Positions 38,001-50,710 of a stretch of 64,000 nucleotides of DNA are shown here, piece after piece. The translations under genes and the position numbers were made by a program. Below the pieces are notes generated by a model. That model was not told the DNA's origin and did not search any database. It worked only from the letters and a program-made list of their open reading frames with translations. Origin of the DNA: Pelodera strongyloides (Eukaryota; Nematoda; Chromadorea; Rhabditida; Rhabditidae); assembly GCA_036852015.1 (NCBI GenBank), contig JAANDG010000062.1:1-64000 (forward strand), given 5' to 3'. How positions within the stretch are numbered: position 1 is the stretch's first letter; each line of letters begins with the position of its first letter.

Positions 38001-41000
38001 ATGGCCGCTGCACCTGCAGCCCCTGTTATTGCGGAAGGGGACGCTGTCGATGATTCTGTAAGTTGGCCAATCCTTGTCGATTTTTCTGTAGTCCGAACCA
38101 TTTGGCGACCTTTTGGCGACTTTTTTTCTCCGTGTAAAAAAAATATTGTTCAGCAAATGGAGGCCATCATGGAACGATTTCGCACGTCCGAGAGGGAGCA
38201 GTTCGTGGAAAACGCTGTAAGTCATTTTGTTTATGTATTTGTAGGGTTGTTTCTAAATTGTCCACAGTACGTGGGAAAGGGCCGGTGCGTTCACCGGTGC
38301 TCTATATAAAAGATGTTTAAAATGAGTAGGACCGGGTTTCTTGAGGCGCAGGTGCTTGGGAAGGGATTTGGTTCGGTGAACTTGCTAGGATTTCGCCGTT
38401 AAGCTCTACTAGCGAACTCCGCCACTATAACTGGCGAAAGGAGCCATTGGCTATCTGAGCTTAGTGAGCATTCATGATATGTAGTTCGTTTAGAAACAGC
38501 TGTTTCCTCATATGTTGGAAGCGACGATTCGAGAGGTTGCAAACTCCACACCCTCGGAAGAGGAGGCTCTCAATCAGTTGCTCCAGCTCAACAATTCTGA
38601 GGAGGCTATGGCGGACAGCGAGGCGGAACCTAACCATGTACGTGTCGCTTTGTTATTCTATGCCAGCTTAAAGCGGTGTTTTTAAAATTGTTCTGGACAG
38701 GCTCGCCTACTGATGGTGTCTGCACACTAGCTTAGCTTTAGCTACCAGGATTTGTTATGGAAGGACAGCTTTTTCTTAGAGACTATTTTGTTATTATATG
38801 TCGGCAATAGGACATAGGACTGACCTTGATGCTTCATGCAACCTTATTTGGCTTTAGGAAATGGGGACCAGCCCTACTTCCACATTCCCTGGTTTCATCT
38901 TTTCTCTTAGGCTCCCGTGGCCCCCGAAGCTACTGCTGGTGGCAGTGTTGTCACCCTGAAGGACGATGATCCCGACGGAAGCGTTGCCGCGGCACTTGCT
39001 GCCAGCAGAGACACAAACACAGTGGTGGAGCGGCGCCAAATGGACCCGGTCTATAACCAGCCGCAGTCAGTTTTTTTTTCAGCAAAATCCGGCATCGCTT
39101 AGAACTACAGTTGTGGTTGTGTATGTGTATCTCTATAATGTAACTGTATTTTAAAAGTCATTTGTATGTTGTCCTGAGCGCCGTAGATGTGTCAGTTCAC
39201 CTCAATCTCTATACCTATTAGCTTGCTTAGTCTTTGACGAATGAACTTTTCCATTTTTCTATTTTGCTGTATGAATGTTGTTCCGCGCAACGCGAAATCT
39301 AAAGAACAAAAACCGCGCTACCGTAGTCCTACAAATGTAAATGTGGTTGTTTAGAGTTGTGAATGCTGAGGACTGGAATCGTTCCATGTTGAAAGAAAAT
39401 GTGTTTGTTGAACTGAGACGCAGGTTGGTGAGAAGCTAGTATATAGGATTTAGTTACAGCATAGTCTAAGATAGCCGTGTACTCATCGGCGAACCACCAC
39501 CCTAATTAGTATATTAGACATCCGACTTTACCTTTACGAAACGTATAGCATTGGAAGGAGTGTTACGGTTTTTATTTGGTCCTTATGCACTTATGCTTGT
39601 TAGTTGCATAGTCTACCGTAGTATTAGTTATGTGGTTCCTTCCGATCTGTTTCATTCTGAAACCGATCTGCACTCACACACATAATCTAAGTTTTGTACT
39701 TATTCCAAAGTACTTAGTTTGTTACTTTACTAACAAAGTACAAAGTACTTTACTAACAAAGTACAAAGTATTTTGTTAGTTGCATAGTCTACTGTAGTAC
39801 TTTTGTCAATACTTTTATGGTATTTGTTTTAGAAATAACTTCATGAGAGACAAGACAGTGAAGCGTAGCAGGCATGACATCTACGACAAGCAGTTGTTTT
39901 TGCGAGATAAGTTCCCGGCGGTAAGTGAAATATTTTCCTTTTTCTCGATATGGAATTCTATTCCTCGTCTTTAGTGTAGTGAATGAATGGCGATGGCCAG
40001 ACCCCCGAAGGTTAGTAGCTGTGGTATGCGCTAAGTCCTGAGCCCCGGTATTTTACCATACAGTTGGAATCTCGCTGTTGTGTTTCGTTGTGTGTTCTGT
40101 TGCCCGGACCCCCGATATGTGCACGATCCGTGCACGATTATGTAAGGGACGTGATCAGGCACATATCGAGGTTTATCAGTTTCCCATGTGTGTGTTTCTC
40201 TGGTTTTTGCATAGTTGAGGGAGTCGTTTTTGTTTGTCTATCCCATTTGGAAGTGTTACGACGTCATAACATCATAACGATTTTGTGTAGCGGAAGCCTT
40301 ACCGCGCGGAAAGATTAACGTCTGAATAACTTTCACTTTTGAGCGAAACCACATTTGCAGCTGGAAATGCGCTTCATACAAAGTGTGCTTGAGACAACGG
40401 ACTTCTACTCGGCAGTTCTCATCTTTGAATTGGTTGCTTGTGGCGATTTTGATAGATTGGTCAATTACGGATGTGAGTGATCTTAGTGTCAAGCTGTATA
40501 AGTTTCATGCAAATTAACAATAATTGCTTTCTCTATTTTCATGCGCGCACACACGCGCACGCACTCACACAAGTACACGCGCTTACACACAAGCACCCGT
40601 GCGCACACACGGATACACACGCACACACATTTTGCCTTCTGTCTAGTTTCTAAAACCATGCACAGGTTTTCATAATCATATACTGAAGTTGCAGTGCAGT
40701 TCTGTAAATGTTTCCAGTCCTCCCACGTGCTCTCTCCTTCCGTCAGATTCACTGTGACGCGGAGAAGGAAGCAAAACGAAGGAAGGAGGCAGCGGGCAGT
40801 TTCTCGAGGGCTCCCGACTTTGCCGCTAAGCTTTGGACCACGTTTGAAAAGATTGTTAATCAAGTGAGCAATTATATATATACTTGAGGAAATAGGGAAA
40901 CACTACATTATGCGCAGTAGAGGGATCGTCGTTCGTGTGTACATGCAACTAGAAACCGTACTATTACGTGACATAGCTTCGCGCGTTTCTCTAACCTGAG

Positions 41001-41842
41001 CCGGAGACAGGGAGATTCACGAATATGGCAACTTGCCATACCACTACCCCTGTCGGTAAAAACGGATATGGCAACATTTGGCGGCATTGCTCGAGTACTC
41101 TTGATTACGGTGTATGTGTGTTTTGATAACTCCACGTGGGAAACAATTGAAACCAATGTCGGCATTTAGTGATACATAAGTGGCTAGGTCTCGCCGGTGC
41201 GTGAGTGTTACCTTTTCCTACTGTTTTATTTCCATTTTCGCATGTGATTGTTAGTTGTCTTTTTCGAATAGCGAGTTAAAATGGGGTTTCCAAGTATACC
41301 AAAGAATTGATGTGATTCTGTCAATACTACCGTATTTCTCTACGTAACGTGCATATATAATATGAAAATTTAAAAGAATATTCTCGTGTAGTTCCAAGAT
41401 ACGGTAAATTTTCAGCATACTTGGAACCCCCCCCCGTCCCCCCCCCCACCCTTAGTTGTTCATGTAAAGAAATGTAGTGTCGGCTTTTACAGGACTACGC
41501 AGCTCCTCTGAACGAGATGATGCGTTTTGACTGTGCGGTCTGTTTTGAGACCTTCCACGAGAATGATGCACTATTCTGTACCCCATTGCCTGGAGAAGAG
41601 AATAACGGTAAGTTACAAAAAGATGACTGAAGTTTACACGTGTGTCTTAATATTTTATTATTAGCGACTACTGTAGCGCGAGTCGAGCTTATCTAATGGT
41701 CGTTTTTTTTCAGAGCGCCATCCGTGGTGCATGTCATGTGTGGTGGAGCAGGCTAGGGCCAATCTGAGTGATCTGAGCCTCGGAAAGGGCGGCACGGGAA
41801 TTAGGTGTCTGGCTCCCGATTGTAAACATATTATTCTCTATG
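38001..41842 (+). CDS. RNF216-like ligase, copy 2, truncated after RING1
   Basis: Ten exons match copy 1 one to one: 38001-38057, 38154-38216, 38494-38637, 38911-39065, 39355-39423, 39833-39920, 40361-40472, 40718-40863, 41493-41607, 41714-41842. They encode 359 aa without a stop. Exons 2, 4 and 7 are each exactly 6 bp shorter than in copy 1, so the frame has been kept. RING1 is complete. No exon for IBR or RING2 (the catalytic Cys) is found; the sequence changes to the A/C-rich island. The exon 10 donor (GTAAGT) is intact. If it is not used, translation runs on to TAA at 41965-41967, giving about 400 aa. The product may be a non-catalytic RING1-only paralogue, or the copy may be decaying. 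The next exon downstream (50711) is out of phase with exon 10. Confidence 0.85.
40537..40633. repeat. CA/CG-rich microsatellite
   Basis: Imperfect (CA)n and (CG)n tract in an intron of ligase copy 2. Confidence 0.85.
41283..41430. mobile_element. MITE family D in ligase copy 2
   Basis: GGGGTTTCCAAGTATACC and CATACTTGGAACCCC ends with interior CTCGTGTAGTTCCAAGATAC. It occupies a different intron from the family D copy in ligase copy 1, so the two insertions are independent. Confidence 0.85.
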
Positions 41843-41929
41843 GTAAGTGTTTCAGTTTTTTTTGTTCTAGAGATAACTTCGATGTTAACAGCGCATTCCA
41901 CTGGCCGACAGCAAGTACTGCATACAATC

Positions 41930-44900
41930 ACAAGCACTTAATGAGCCCAACCCCCCCCCAACCGTAACGGAATCGCTTATTCCCAACTTGATACTCTGCC
42001 CAGTGTTTTGTCGAGACGCCGGCCTCCGGCGTCAGTCAGAGTACCCCTGTGGACCAGCGTGCATCGGCAGTCGTGCCATCCTACGTCGACCTTCTTCAGG
42101 AATCGGCACAAGGTTTTATTCTCCCCCGTACTAGCAGGTCTCCGTCCCACCCACCCGCATGGTGTTTCTGGTTACCACTGTCACCCTAGTGCCACCTTGA
42201 CATCTCCATAAGAGCACGCCACAGCTAGCGACCGATGAGGTATGACGTTCACCAAAGGGGAGTTAAACCGACCTCACCGGTATAAAGATTGCCAGCCCCG
42301 ACCCCCCACACCAGACCCACCAACCCGTGCGCCACCCCTCAGCCATTAGCCCTGGGCCGCCCAACCCCCAGCCCGGAACATGCTCCCGCACAATGTAGAT
42401 ACTTTTGTCGACGCCGCCAGATCCGTATCACCCGCAGCCCAACCACTATAAGATAAAGGCCCTGACTGGCGACCCAAACGCGCGTGACGATTGCTCTTGG
42501 GCCTCCTTACAGGTCTGTAGCCGGTCGAGACGTACACCCGGTACGCCCACGGTCCAAAACCCAGTATCAGTGACTCGCGACGGGCATCCCCCTCAAAAGG
42601 GGAGCCCGAATGGTCCCGGGTCGGCGCTGTTCCCCGGTTGACCCGTCTTCCCACACCGAAGTAACTGCTTGTGACCTATTTCCAACCCTCTTCTCATCAC
42701 TCTTTGCGACAATTCGTTTCATTGTCACCGTAGTTGTAAAAAAAAACCAATCTGAACCAACCCAACAAGGGAAAACTTCCCGTCTATCTCACGTCCAGAG
42801 AAAACAAACCAAACGAAACAACATGGCCGAGGACCGTTTGAGTGCGTGGGCGTGTCCCTTGTACCCCCGCATTGAGCCGAAGGGCCGCTTTTAAACAAGG
42901 AACATTCGGACCCTTTAACCATGTTTATTTTTTACACAACCCACCTAAACACCGTCAGTACCCAAAAACCAAACCCCAAAGATTACACGGCCACAACAAA
43001 CCCACTATCTTTAGTAAAATCCACATAAAACCTGCCACCCGCCGTGACCGACGAAGACCACAACAACCACCAGACTCTATGTCGGCAGCCATTCCACCCA
43101 TACAACCCACCAGCACGGATCCCCATCACACACGCAGACAAACACACACAAACAGATTCAAAACAAATCATTCAGCCTGGTTTCAACACACCCCCACCCA
43201 TCGGAGAGTCCCATAGAACCATTATTTGTCCGCCACTTACAACGTTTACCCGAATAAATGCCACACCCCCCCCGCCATGAGTTGATGCTGAACAAACCGC
43301 AGGGCCAACCCAGTGCAATTGCCGATCTAGAAGAAAAGTCGCTGCTAGAAAAAGCTGTGAGTTGCCTTTTTGTCGATGATACGAAAAACACCAGGCTGAA
43401 CTCACGGACGGGGAGTAAACCAAAAAACAATGTGCATGGCGGCTAACAGACCCACACGCGGAAGCACGAAAAAATTGCTGCGCGAGCGACCAGCTGTATT
43501 ACTCAAACTCAACACGGTATATATTACAACACGCCCCGCCACACCAAACCTATCCTCTTACGCGGTGGTAGCGCAGCTAGCTACAACCACGCGGCCGTTC
43601 AACAATCTAGATCGCGGATACGACCATACGCGAATCCACACCGCGAACGTAGTAAGAAGTTTTGACCGGCCAGTGCTTAGTTACCAATATCATGCACAAT
43701 TGAGCACAATTCTTATCTCAGACTGTTACGAAACCTATGATGAAATATTACGACGCCAACACCTCCTACCCCGGATACTACCCTACCCCACGGCTCTCAT
43801 CTTTTCCGCGAACCAAATTAGCGCCTTTCTTAGCGACCACACGCGTCTCCGAATTTTGCGCCCCACACACCCCGAACCAGACCCAGCCGCAAGGATCCAA
43901 CGAAGAACAAGATAAGCCAAACGCATGTGCGAACACCCACAACGGCATTCTTGCGGTGCCCAGTGACTTATTAACACATTAAAATAGTCCAAAGACTAAA
44001 CCCACATATCGATACCCACATACACGACCATCGCCCACGGACAGGAAACCCAAACAAAAAACCCGTAACCACCCCCACCCCAACCGCCAAGCAGTGCGCC
44101 TCACAGCACGCAATATACTCAACAAATGTGATGCGGTAAACGTGTCAAACCCCAAACACCCACCCCAACGCCCACGGACCAACGCAACCAACAACACACC
44201 ACAAGCTACCCGCGCCCACCCAACCCCACAACATTCGCCCGACATCGACCATTCACCTCATATACCTTAGGGTCCCCAGACCCACAGCGCCCTCCCTACA
44301 GATCGAACCACCAAAATCACCGAACGACGCGCCATACGCTCATGACATAGCAAACTCAACAACAACAAACAATCCAAAACCAGCGATTTTTTCCCAAAAT
44401 CCTATGGATAGCCGCTCTAAAACCCGCGGATCCCCACACCACTGCAAGGCGCGTCGAATACCAACTGGCCCCCCCCCGCCGTTACCCCCCGGACCAAGTC
44501 CTAGACCTCGCTCAACCTATGTCTCGCTTGCACACCCCCAATAGCCGCATCCCGTCGAAACCGCCAACCAACCTCGAATACAAACACAAACACGCAATCG
44601 AAACTAGCAAACCCCCACCATATAACGCCTGGATACTCTGACTAGGCCAGCTACACAATGTCCTCAAAACAGTATTAAAAACCCGAAAAACTCCACACGC
44701 GTTGGGCGAGAAACCTTTTCTCTCGCGGGAACTTTCCCCTGCCCTCCCTGCAAATCGTACCCAGCCCACCAACTACTTTCTCAGGAACCCCTCCATTGGA
44801 CGCACGGGGACCAGCATAATCCACGAACGTTCGATGATTTCCGAGCGACACACTGTCCTCACCCCTCCTTGCGCTTTGCCACGTTCTACCGACTGTCATT

Positions 44901-47900
44901 CTACAATCCTCACCGGATGGCGGTCTGTAGATCAAAGCTACATAGTCCAAGCGGCCCCCACAAGACAACCCAACAGTTGCAAATATTATGCAAGAAGACA
45001 CGCACCCCGCTGCACCCCTGATGGACTCAGCTGACCATCATTCACACGGGCTGAGTATGACACTTGCTGACGCTCCCAACAATTTCCTACTCTAATGTTC
45101 AAAAGAGGGTTATACCCTAAGGCTCTCACGGTTACGCTCCCCAGGCCCACCTAGTGCTGCCCAACGTGGCCCAGGACCCATGATGTGGAACCACATGGAT
45201 TACCCAATCGCACCCCCCCACAGCTGCTCAACTAATTTACCCTTCCACAAACCCCCCCGTCCCAGTTAACAACGCCAGCCCCCCTCCGTCCTCCTACTAT
45301 AGCACTTGCTCCATTTCTACCAACCAGCGCCTCCATATTCTTCCGCAAAAACCCCAGGCTGAGGCCAAAAATGTGCCAACCCCTGTGGCTCAACCCACTG
45401 AACCATGCCCTCGGCATAAAACGGGCCCCACCTACCTGAGAACGAGAGCAGCCACCCCCCCAACTTACCCTGACAACACCACGCGCACAGCGAAGGCTTG
45501 GGAAACACATCAGCGCCAAAACACCCCCACAAACAAAAACCAACACCAAACAACCCACAAAAAAACCAAACAAACAACCACCCCAACCAACACACAACAC
45601 ACACCAAACCACACCAACACAAAAAAACCCAAAAAACCCAACACCACCCCCAACCCCCAACCCACAAAAACAACCCCCCACCACACACACCCCCAACACA
45701 CACAACCACAACAACCCCCCACAAAAAACAAACAAACCCCACCCACAAACACAAAAACAAACCCAGGTGCAAAGCCCCCCCAATCGGAAACGTAGGAAGC
45801 ATGAGAGCCAGGCGCCAAACCCCAACACACGTGCCACAACTGAGAGCGCAACCAGTGAACACGACGCCCGGCCGAAAGGTGGCGCGAAGGCAAAACACCA
45901 CACCACAGCCCAGGCGATAATGTCTTTACCCTTTACCGTTACCAGTCTTCCCAGCTAGTGAATAGTTTGTCGCTTTGCTCTGCGGTCTGGCCCCAGGTGC
46001 GTTTTGCATTTATTTACAAATAGTTGCTTACAAGGGACTCGGTTCAACCGGAATGGTGACCGCTATTTTGTTTCCTTTTAAGGGTACTTGGTCTCTCATA
46101 CCAACCAGGAACAAGGCAGTACCCTTTTACGCAAGGGACATATTTGGGGAAACCCCGAGCCCTCCACAACCACCCATCTTATCACCCAATTCTTCGGGCG
46201 TCATCCATGAAAAACTGGATCCTAAACACTCACAGCCCCATCCCATGTCTTTACACAAAATCAACATATATACATAAAATACAAATTCAAATACAAAAAA
46301 AAAAACAGAAACAACAAAAAAAAAACCCGCACCCAAAAAATAACGGTGCACCAACAGATCCCTATTAGTTCTGTATCATTGAAGAAAGAAACCCGAATCG
46401 CCAAGAAAGTTGAAGGACTACTAAAACGTATAGCGTTTCCCCACCCCAAATGTTGGGAAGTTTATTTATTGCCTTTAGTTTTTACTCACATTACTTTCGT
46501 GCTTTTTCCCTTTCAATTTGGCTTGGTGAGTCATTCACTCTGCGTTTTGTTTTAGTTTTCCTTGCCTTGTCCGTACACTTCCCGTCCGTTTTCCCGTATG
46601 TATCTCATCCTGTTTCCTCGTTTTATGCAAGAGCGGATTCCAAGTCTGCGCCACTCCCACCACGGACGGTACGGCTGGCCACTCTTCGGAACTATTGGCC
46701 TCCCCGTTGAAACCCGATACCCCCTGCCCCTAAATACGCACAGTTTAGGCACACCACACCACACAACACCACCTAACCCCCGGTACGTTCTGGCAGAACA
46801 CCAGAATGCCATTTTTGGCCTCTGTCGACCCCCCCACACACACAAACCCAATGCTGTTGTAACGCCCGGTAATATAAGTTACACCGTCTTCACGCCACTC
46901 AACACCGTCGAGTCCGTCATGTTACGTCAATTCAGACACCTTTGGGTTGCAGCAGAACCAAACACCAGGCGCACTGGACAGGTTTCTAGTGAAACAAAAA
47001 GCCCTTGTCCGCTATTCCCGGTTCCGTCTCGCATGATCCCCATCGCCACAAATCAACTCGCCGTATACACACGTCACACTGTAAAGCAAATATACGCCCT
47101 TATTCGACCATCGGCACACACCCAATCCTTAAAAATTCCACACCACGTAGCGGTTATTGTTTCTAATGGAAAATAAACTATTACGATGGCGTATATAAAT
47201 TGCAACCACAACAGGTCGTACTAAGTTTATCCATTTCGATGCCTCCTATTGCTGCGTGAACAACACTCGATCATAGAGTATGGGAACTATACCTCATCTA
47301 CCGACAACTTGTTTGCGTATTCGTGCGTTCACGAGGAACCCGTTACTTACTCGCTTTTCTATTTATTAGCTGAAAATGAAACCCAATCTTAGGCTATGTC
47401 TTGTACGCGTGCTAGTTTCTCTATATATTTCACTAGCAGACCGCTGCAGTAAGATTAATACCCCCGTTACGAAAGATCTCTTCACAGTCGTGATGCCCAT
47501 CTAATTGGCCCGGCCCCTCAGCTACCTCCCGCCTTAAGGCCCCCATCTTGCTCTACGGTTAGAACCCCCGACGCGCCTGTCCATCTGCGGAGCTTCCGTG
47601 CCAACGGACTTTTCATTGTCATAATTGTAAAAAACCCACATCCGACCCACCCGCGTCCATAACTTCCCCGCGATTTCACGCAGCCGCGAGGCAAAACAAC
47701 CCACAACCCAACCGACCCGACCTGTTCCGCAAACTCTGCAACCAAACAAAAACTTTTCCTCACCCTCAAGCAGCCCAATTCCCAACACCCCCATATCTCC
47801 CCCCAACCCCCCTAAACCCCCCGCTCTATGCGACAAACCACCGCACCTCCACGGAGGCGTCCTAACCTCCACGGGTTTTGAACACCAACACAACCCCCTC

Positions 47901-50560
47901 CGATCGCTCCACCCCACGCCTACCACCCCCCACAAAAATCTAACACCTTCAACCAAGCCCCGCGCTGTCCTTGCCCCACCCCCCCAACACTACGCACGCC
48001 CTAACCCAATTATCGCCCTACAAACACCCACATACCACCAAAACAAAACCCCATCCCGCGGCTCCAACCATACATCGCACCCACACGCCAACACTCGCCT
48101 CCACCCCACATACCGTATCATCCACTAGTGTCCAAGCTGCGTTCACCACAAAAACCCAACAACGCAAACACAAAACCCCCACAACAGGACATCTAATAGC
48201 ACTCGCTCATAAAGAAACCAAACCACCAGATAAAACCACCACCCACTTTCCCCATTACATGTCACTTGTTTATCCAGCCGGGCTTCGGCTTCTTATGCGG
48301 CTGACCCAAGAACCCGCTGCCCAACTGTCTAATCACGACCGAAAGTTCACCAAAGCCCATATGGATCAGCCTTGCTCACCCATGATCCCGACTTGTGTGT
48401 CTCTCAACCAGAACAAACCCCGAACAATAAGTTAAAATTGTCACCCCAGAATAGTAAACAGATACCATCACACCACCACGCTTAAACTATCACAAAAATC
48501 CGTGTTATGGTACCCACCTCCTGACACAGAAAAGAAAACCGACCATAAAACGCCTTGTGTTTTGGATTTGGGTACTTGCAATTTGTGGAGATACAGGGAT
48601 CAGGCTGATATTTTTCGTTCTGTGTAATAGGAGATCAGAGCTGGCCTAGGAACACAACCCTTGGCCCTCCTGCGTACCGCGCCCGCACCAGCCCCAGCCC
48701 CAACTCACACTTGAGCCGATCCACTAATAAAGGTTTGGGCAGACCCTAATTCAAACAAATCACGCCGATCCCTACCGATCCCACCTAACGGGGACCCCAC
48801 CAGCTGCACCCGAGCCACGCCCAGACAAACCAGTGGGCAGGCCGATGGTGGCACCCGCCTGTTGTCCGACCAGCCCCCAACCGCAATCCAGCTGTCGGTA
48901 GAACAACCCCACTACCGGACCTCGGTTAATTCCCCCACCGCCGACACGCATACACAACTCCCCTCGTATCAACACCAGGGCCACCACAACCCACCCACCT
49001 CACAATCACGGCCCCAAGCGCCATGACTGACGGCCTCAAAAAAGCGACAACCACCCCCCGGCCCCATATCCCATCCCACCGGACCCAAACCGGGCCCCCA
49101 CCGTTAGTTTCAGGGCCAGCGCCAACCACACGGCCCCGAAATCCGCGTTCCTACCCGATACCCCCCCCCCTGAAGCTCCTGTGCCTCGTCCAGTCCGAGG
49201 GCTTGCATGCTCCTCCCACGGATCCCACAACCAATACCCACCAGTGAACACCCACCCAAGACCTGCCCACCACCACACGTCACGCACACCCTCAGGTAAT
49301 ACAAAGCTACTTCTACTTCGACCACGCTCTGCCTTAGACCGGTGGATCATATCACTGCCGACAAGCCGTCCTCGCCATAACCACAAAAGTCCCTTACCAG
49401 CCATCCAGCGCAAGATCGCATAGAGCCTTCCCCACCACCCCACCTCTGCAACACTTCTAACGCACGCTGGTGACGGCCCCTCTACACACACATGAAACCC
49501 ACAACACACCCCTGAACACATGACTCATCCACAGACCCCCCCCATCCAGAAGCAACTCACAACTAAATACACAGACCTTTAACTAATCACTCCATCCCCC
49601 TAGTTTCTACTGAAACATATTGGTGCACCCAAACCAACACCACGACCCCTACCCACCCACCCCCCCCAAAACACTCCGGAACCGAATATACTATAGACAG
49701 CCTTTCTCCGTGGCTCCTTAACTCGAGAACATCTCCGCTCACGCGTTCTTTTTACGCCATAAATCTAAAACGACTGCCAACTTTGACCAATCAATTGCTT
49801 TAAGTTTGCACCCGCTCAATAATTGACAGCTCTCCTGTAAGTATTACGACCGTCTTGCCATACCCCAGGCAAGGTAAACATACTCCCCCAGGCCATAACC
49901 AGACAGAATGTCCAGAAAGATAACGCACGCCGACATCAATGGCCCGCCAACGTTTCAGCCGAGTCGCGCAAGAAATACGGCGGTCAATCTACACGCGGTC
50001 CTCTATGCCCATTGCCGATGAGTGGCTCGTACACCTTGTAGGTCGACGGACTCTTCAACAAGGCACACAACTTATTCTTGCTCAAAAATATTTGGTTCAC
50101 TTCCGCGAAGCGTCGTCCCCTTATCAACGGCCAGCGCGTTGGGCCCAAAACAACAAGTGGGTGGGCCAAACCCACACGGGCACGCCCGTGGAGCCCCACA
50201 CGCGGCAGGGTGCGCCGCCGTGCCCCCCCACACACAAAAACAAAAACGAAAGACAGCGTCATCGCACACCAGGAGGGCCACGCACCGGTCCGGCCCTCCC
50301 CGACAGCCACCCCACGTCTACAACACAATAAACAACAACCCACCAACCCAGAGACCGCCTATGCTCAAGCCGGCTCATCATTCGTAAAATTCCACGTGAA
50401 TAGTCTGTATCATTAACGCCTACCGCTGTAGCCTGGGCGGCTCTATTGTTTTCGAGCATTCCAGTCGATCACCTACTCACTTGAAGACACGACCAGATAC
50501 CCATCACAACGCCCACTAAAACAAGCCTAAAAGTACAATGACACACCTCTCAACACCTAA
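41930..50560. other. A/C-rich, strand-asymmetric island of about 8.6 kb
   Basis: The + strand is strongly enriched in A and C and depleted in G and T for almost the whole stretch. The densest part, 45516-45765, has 250 consecutive bases with no G or T. Bases within it are irregular rather than tandemly repeated. Patches of more ordinary composition occur at about 46400-46640, 47190-47460 and 48540-48640. Long open frames (up to 224 codons, 45232-45906 minus) are explained by composition: the minus strand has few A, so few stop codons. I recognise no protein, RNA or transposon motif. The edges coincide with the loss of ligase copy 2 and the start of TMEM65. It may be an insertion, an unusually mutated segment, or a sequencing or assembly artefact. 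Confidence 0.85.
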
Positions 50561-50710
50561 AACAAAATGAATAAAAACAGTAGCAGAAACACAAATTTCA
50601 TTATAGAGTAGAGAGAAGCATTATTGAGAACTTGTAGCATACCGTACTATATGTTATATTTATGAGTTTGCCGCGGGTTGCTGTATGTGTGAATTAATAT
50701 CAAGTTTTAG

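Larger units (their letters stand above)
36800..41870. repeat. Segmental duplication, copy 2
   Basis: Counterpart of about 26410-31850. Relative to copy 1 it has gained a perfect palindrome (37202-37332) and a GGTGCGCGGCGAAAAAA-ended element (37611-37790). It loses similarity just after ligase exon 10, where the A/C-rich island begins. Confidence 0.85.

Noticed and set aside
45232..45906. Long minus-strand open frames (up to 224 codons) in the A/C-rich island
   Set aside because: The minus strand has very few A, so stop codons are rare in all its frames. The peptides are low-complexity Gly/Val/Trp/Cys/Phe with two frames open over the same bases.
45373..45920. Overlapping + strand frames of 140 codons rich in Thr, Pro, Asn, His
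   Set aside because: They are what A/C-only DNA must encode; two overlapping frames are open together and have no start context or splice signals.
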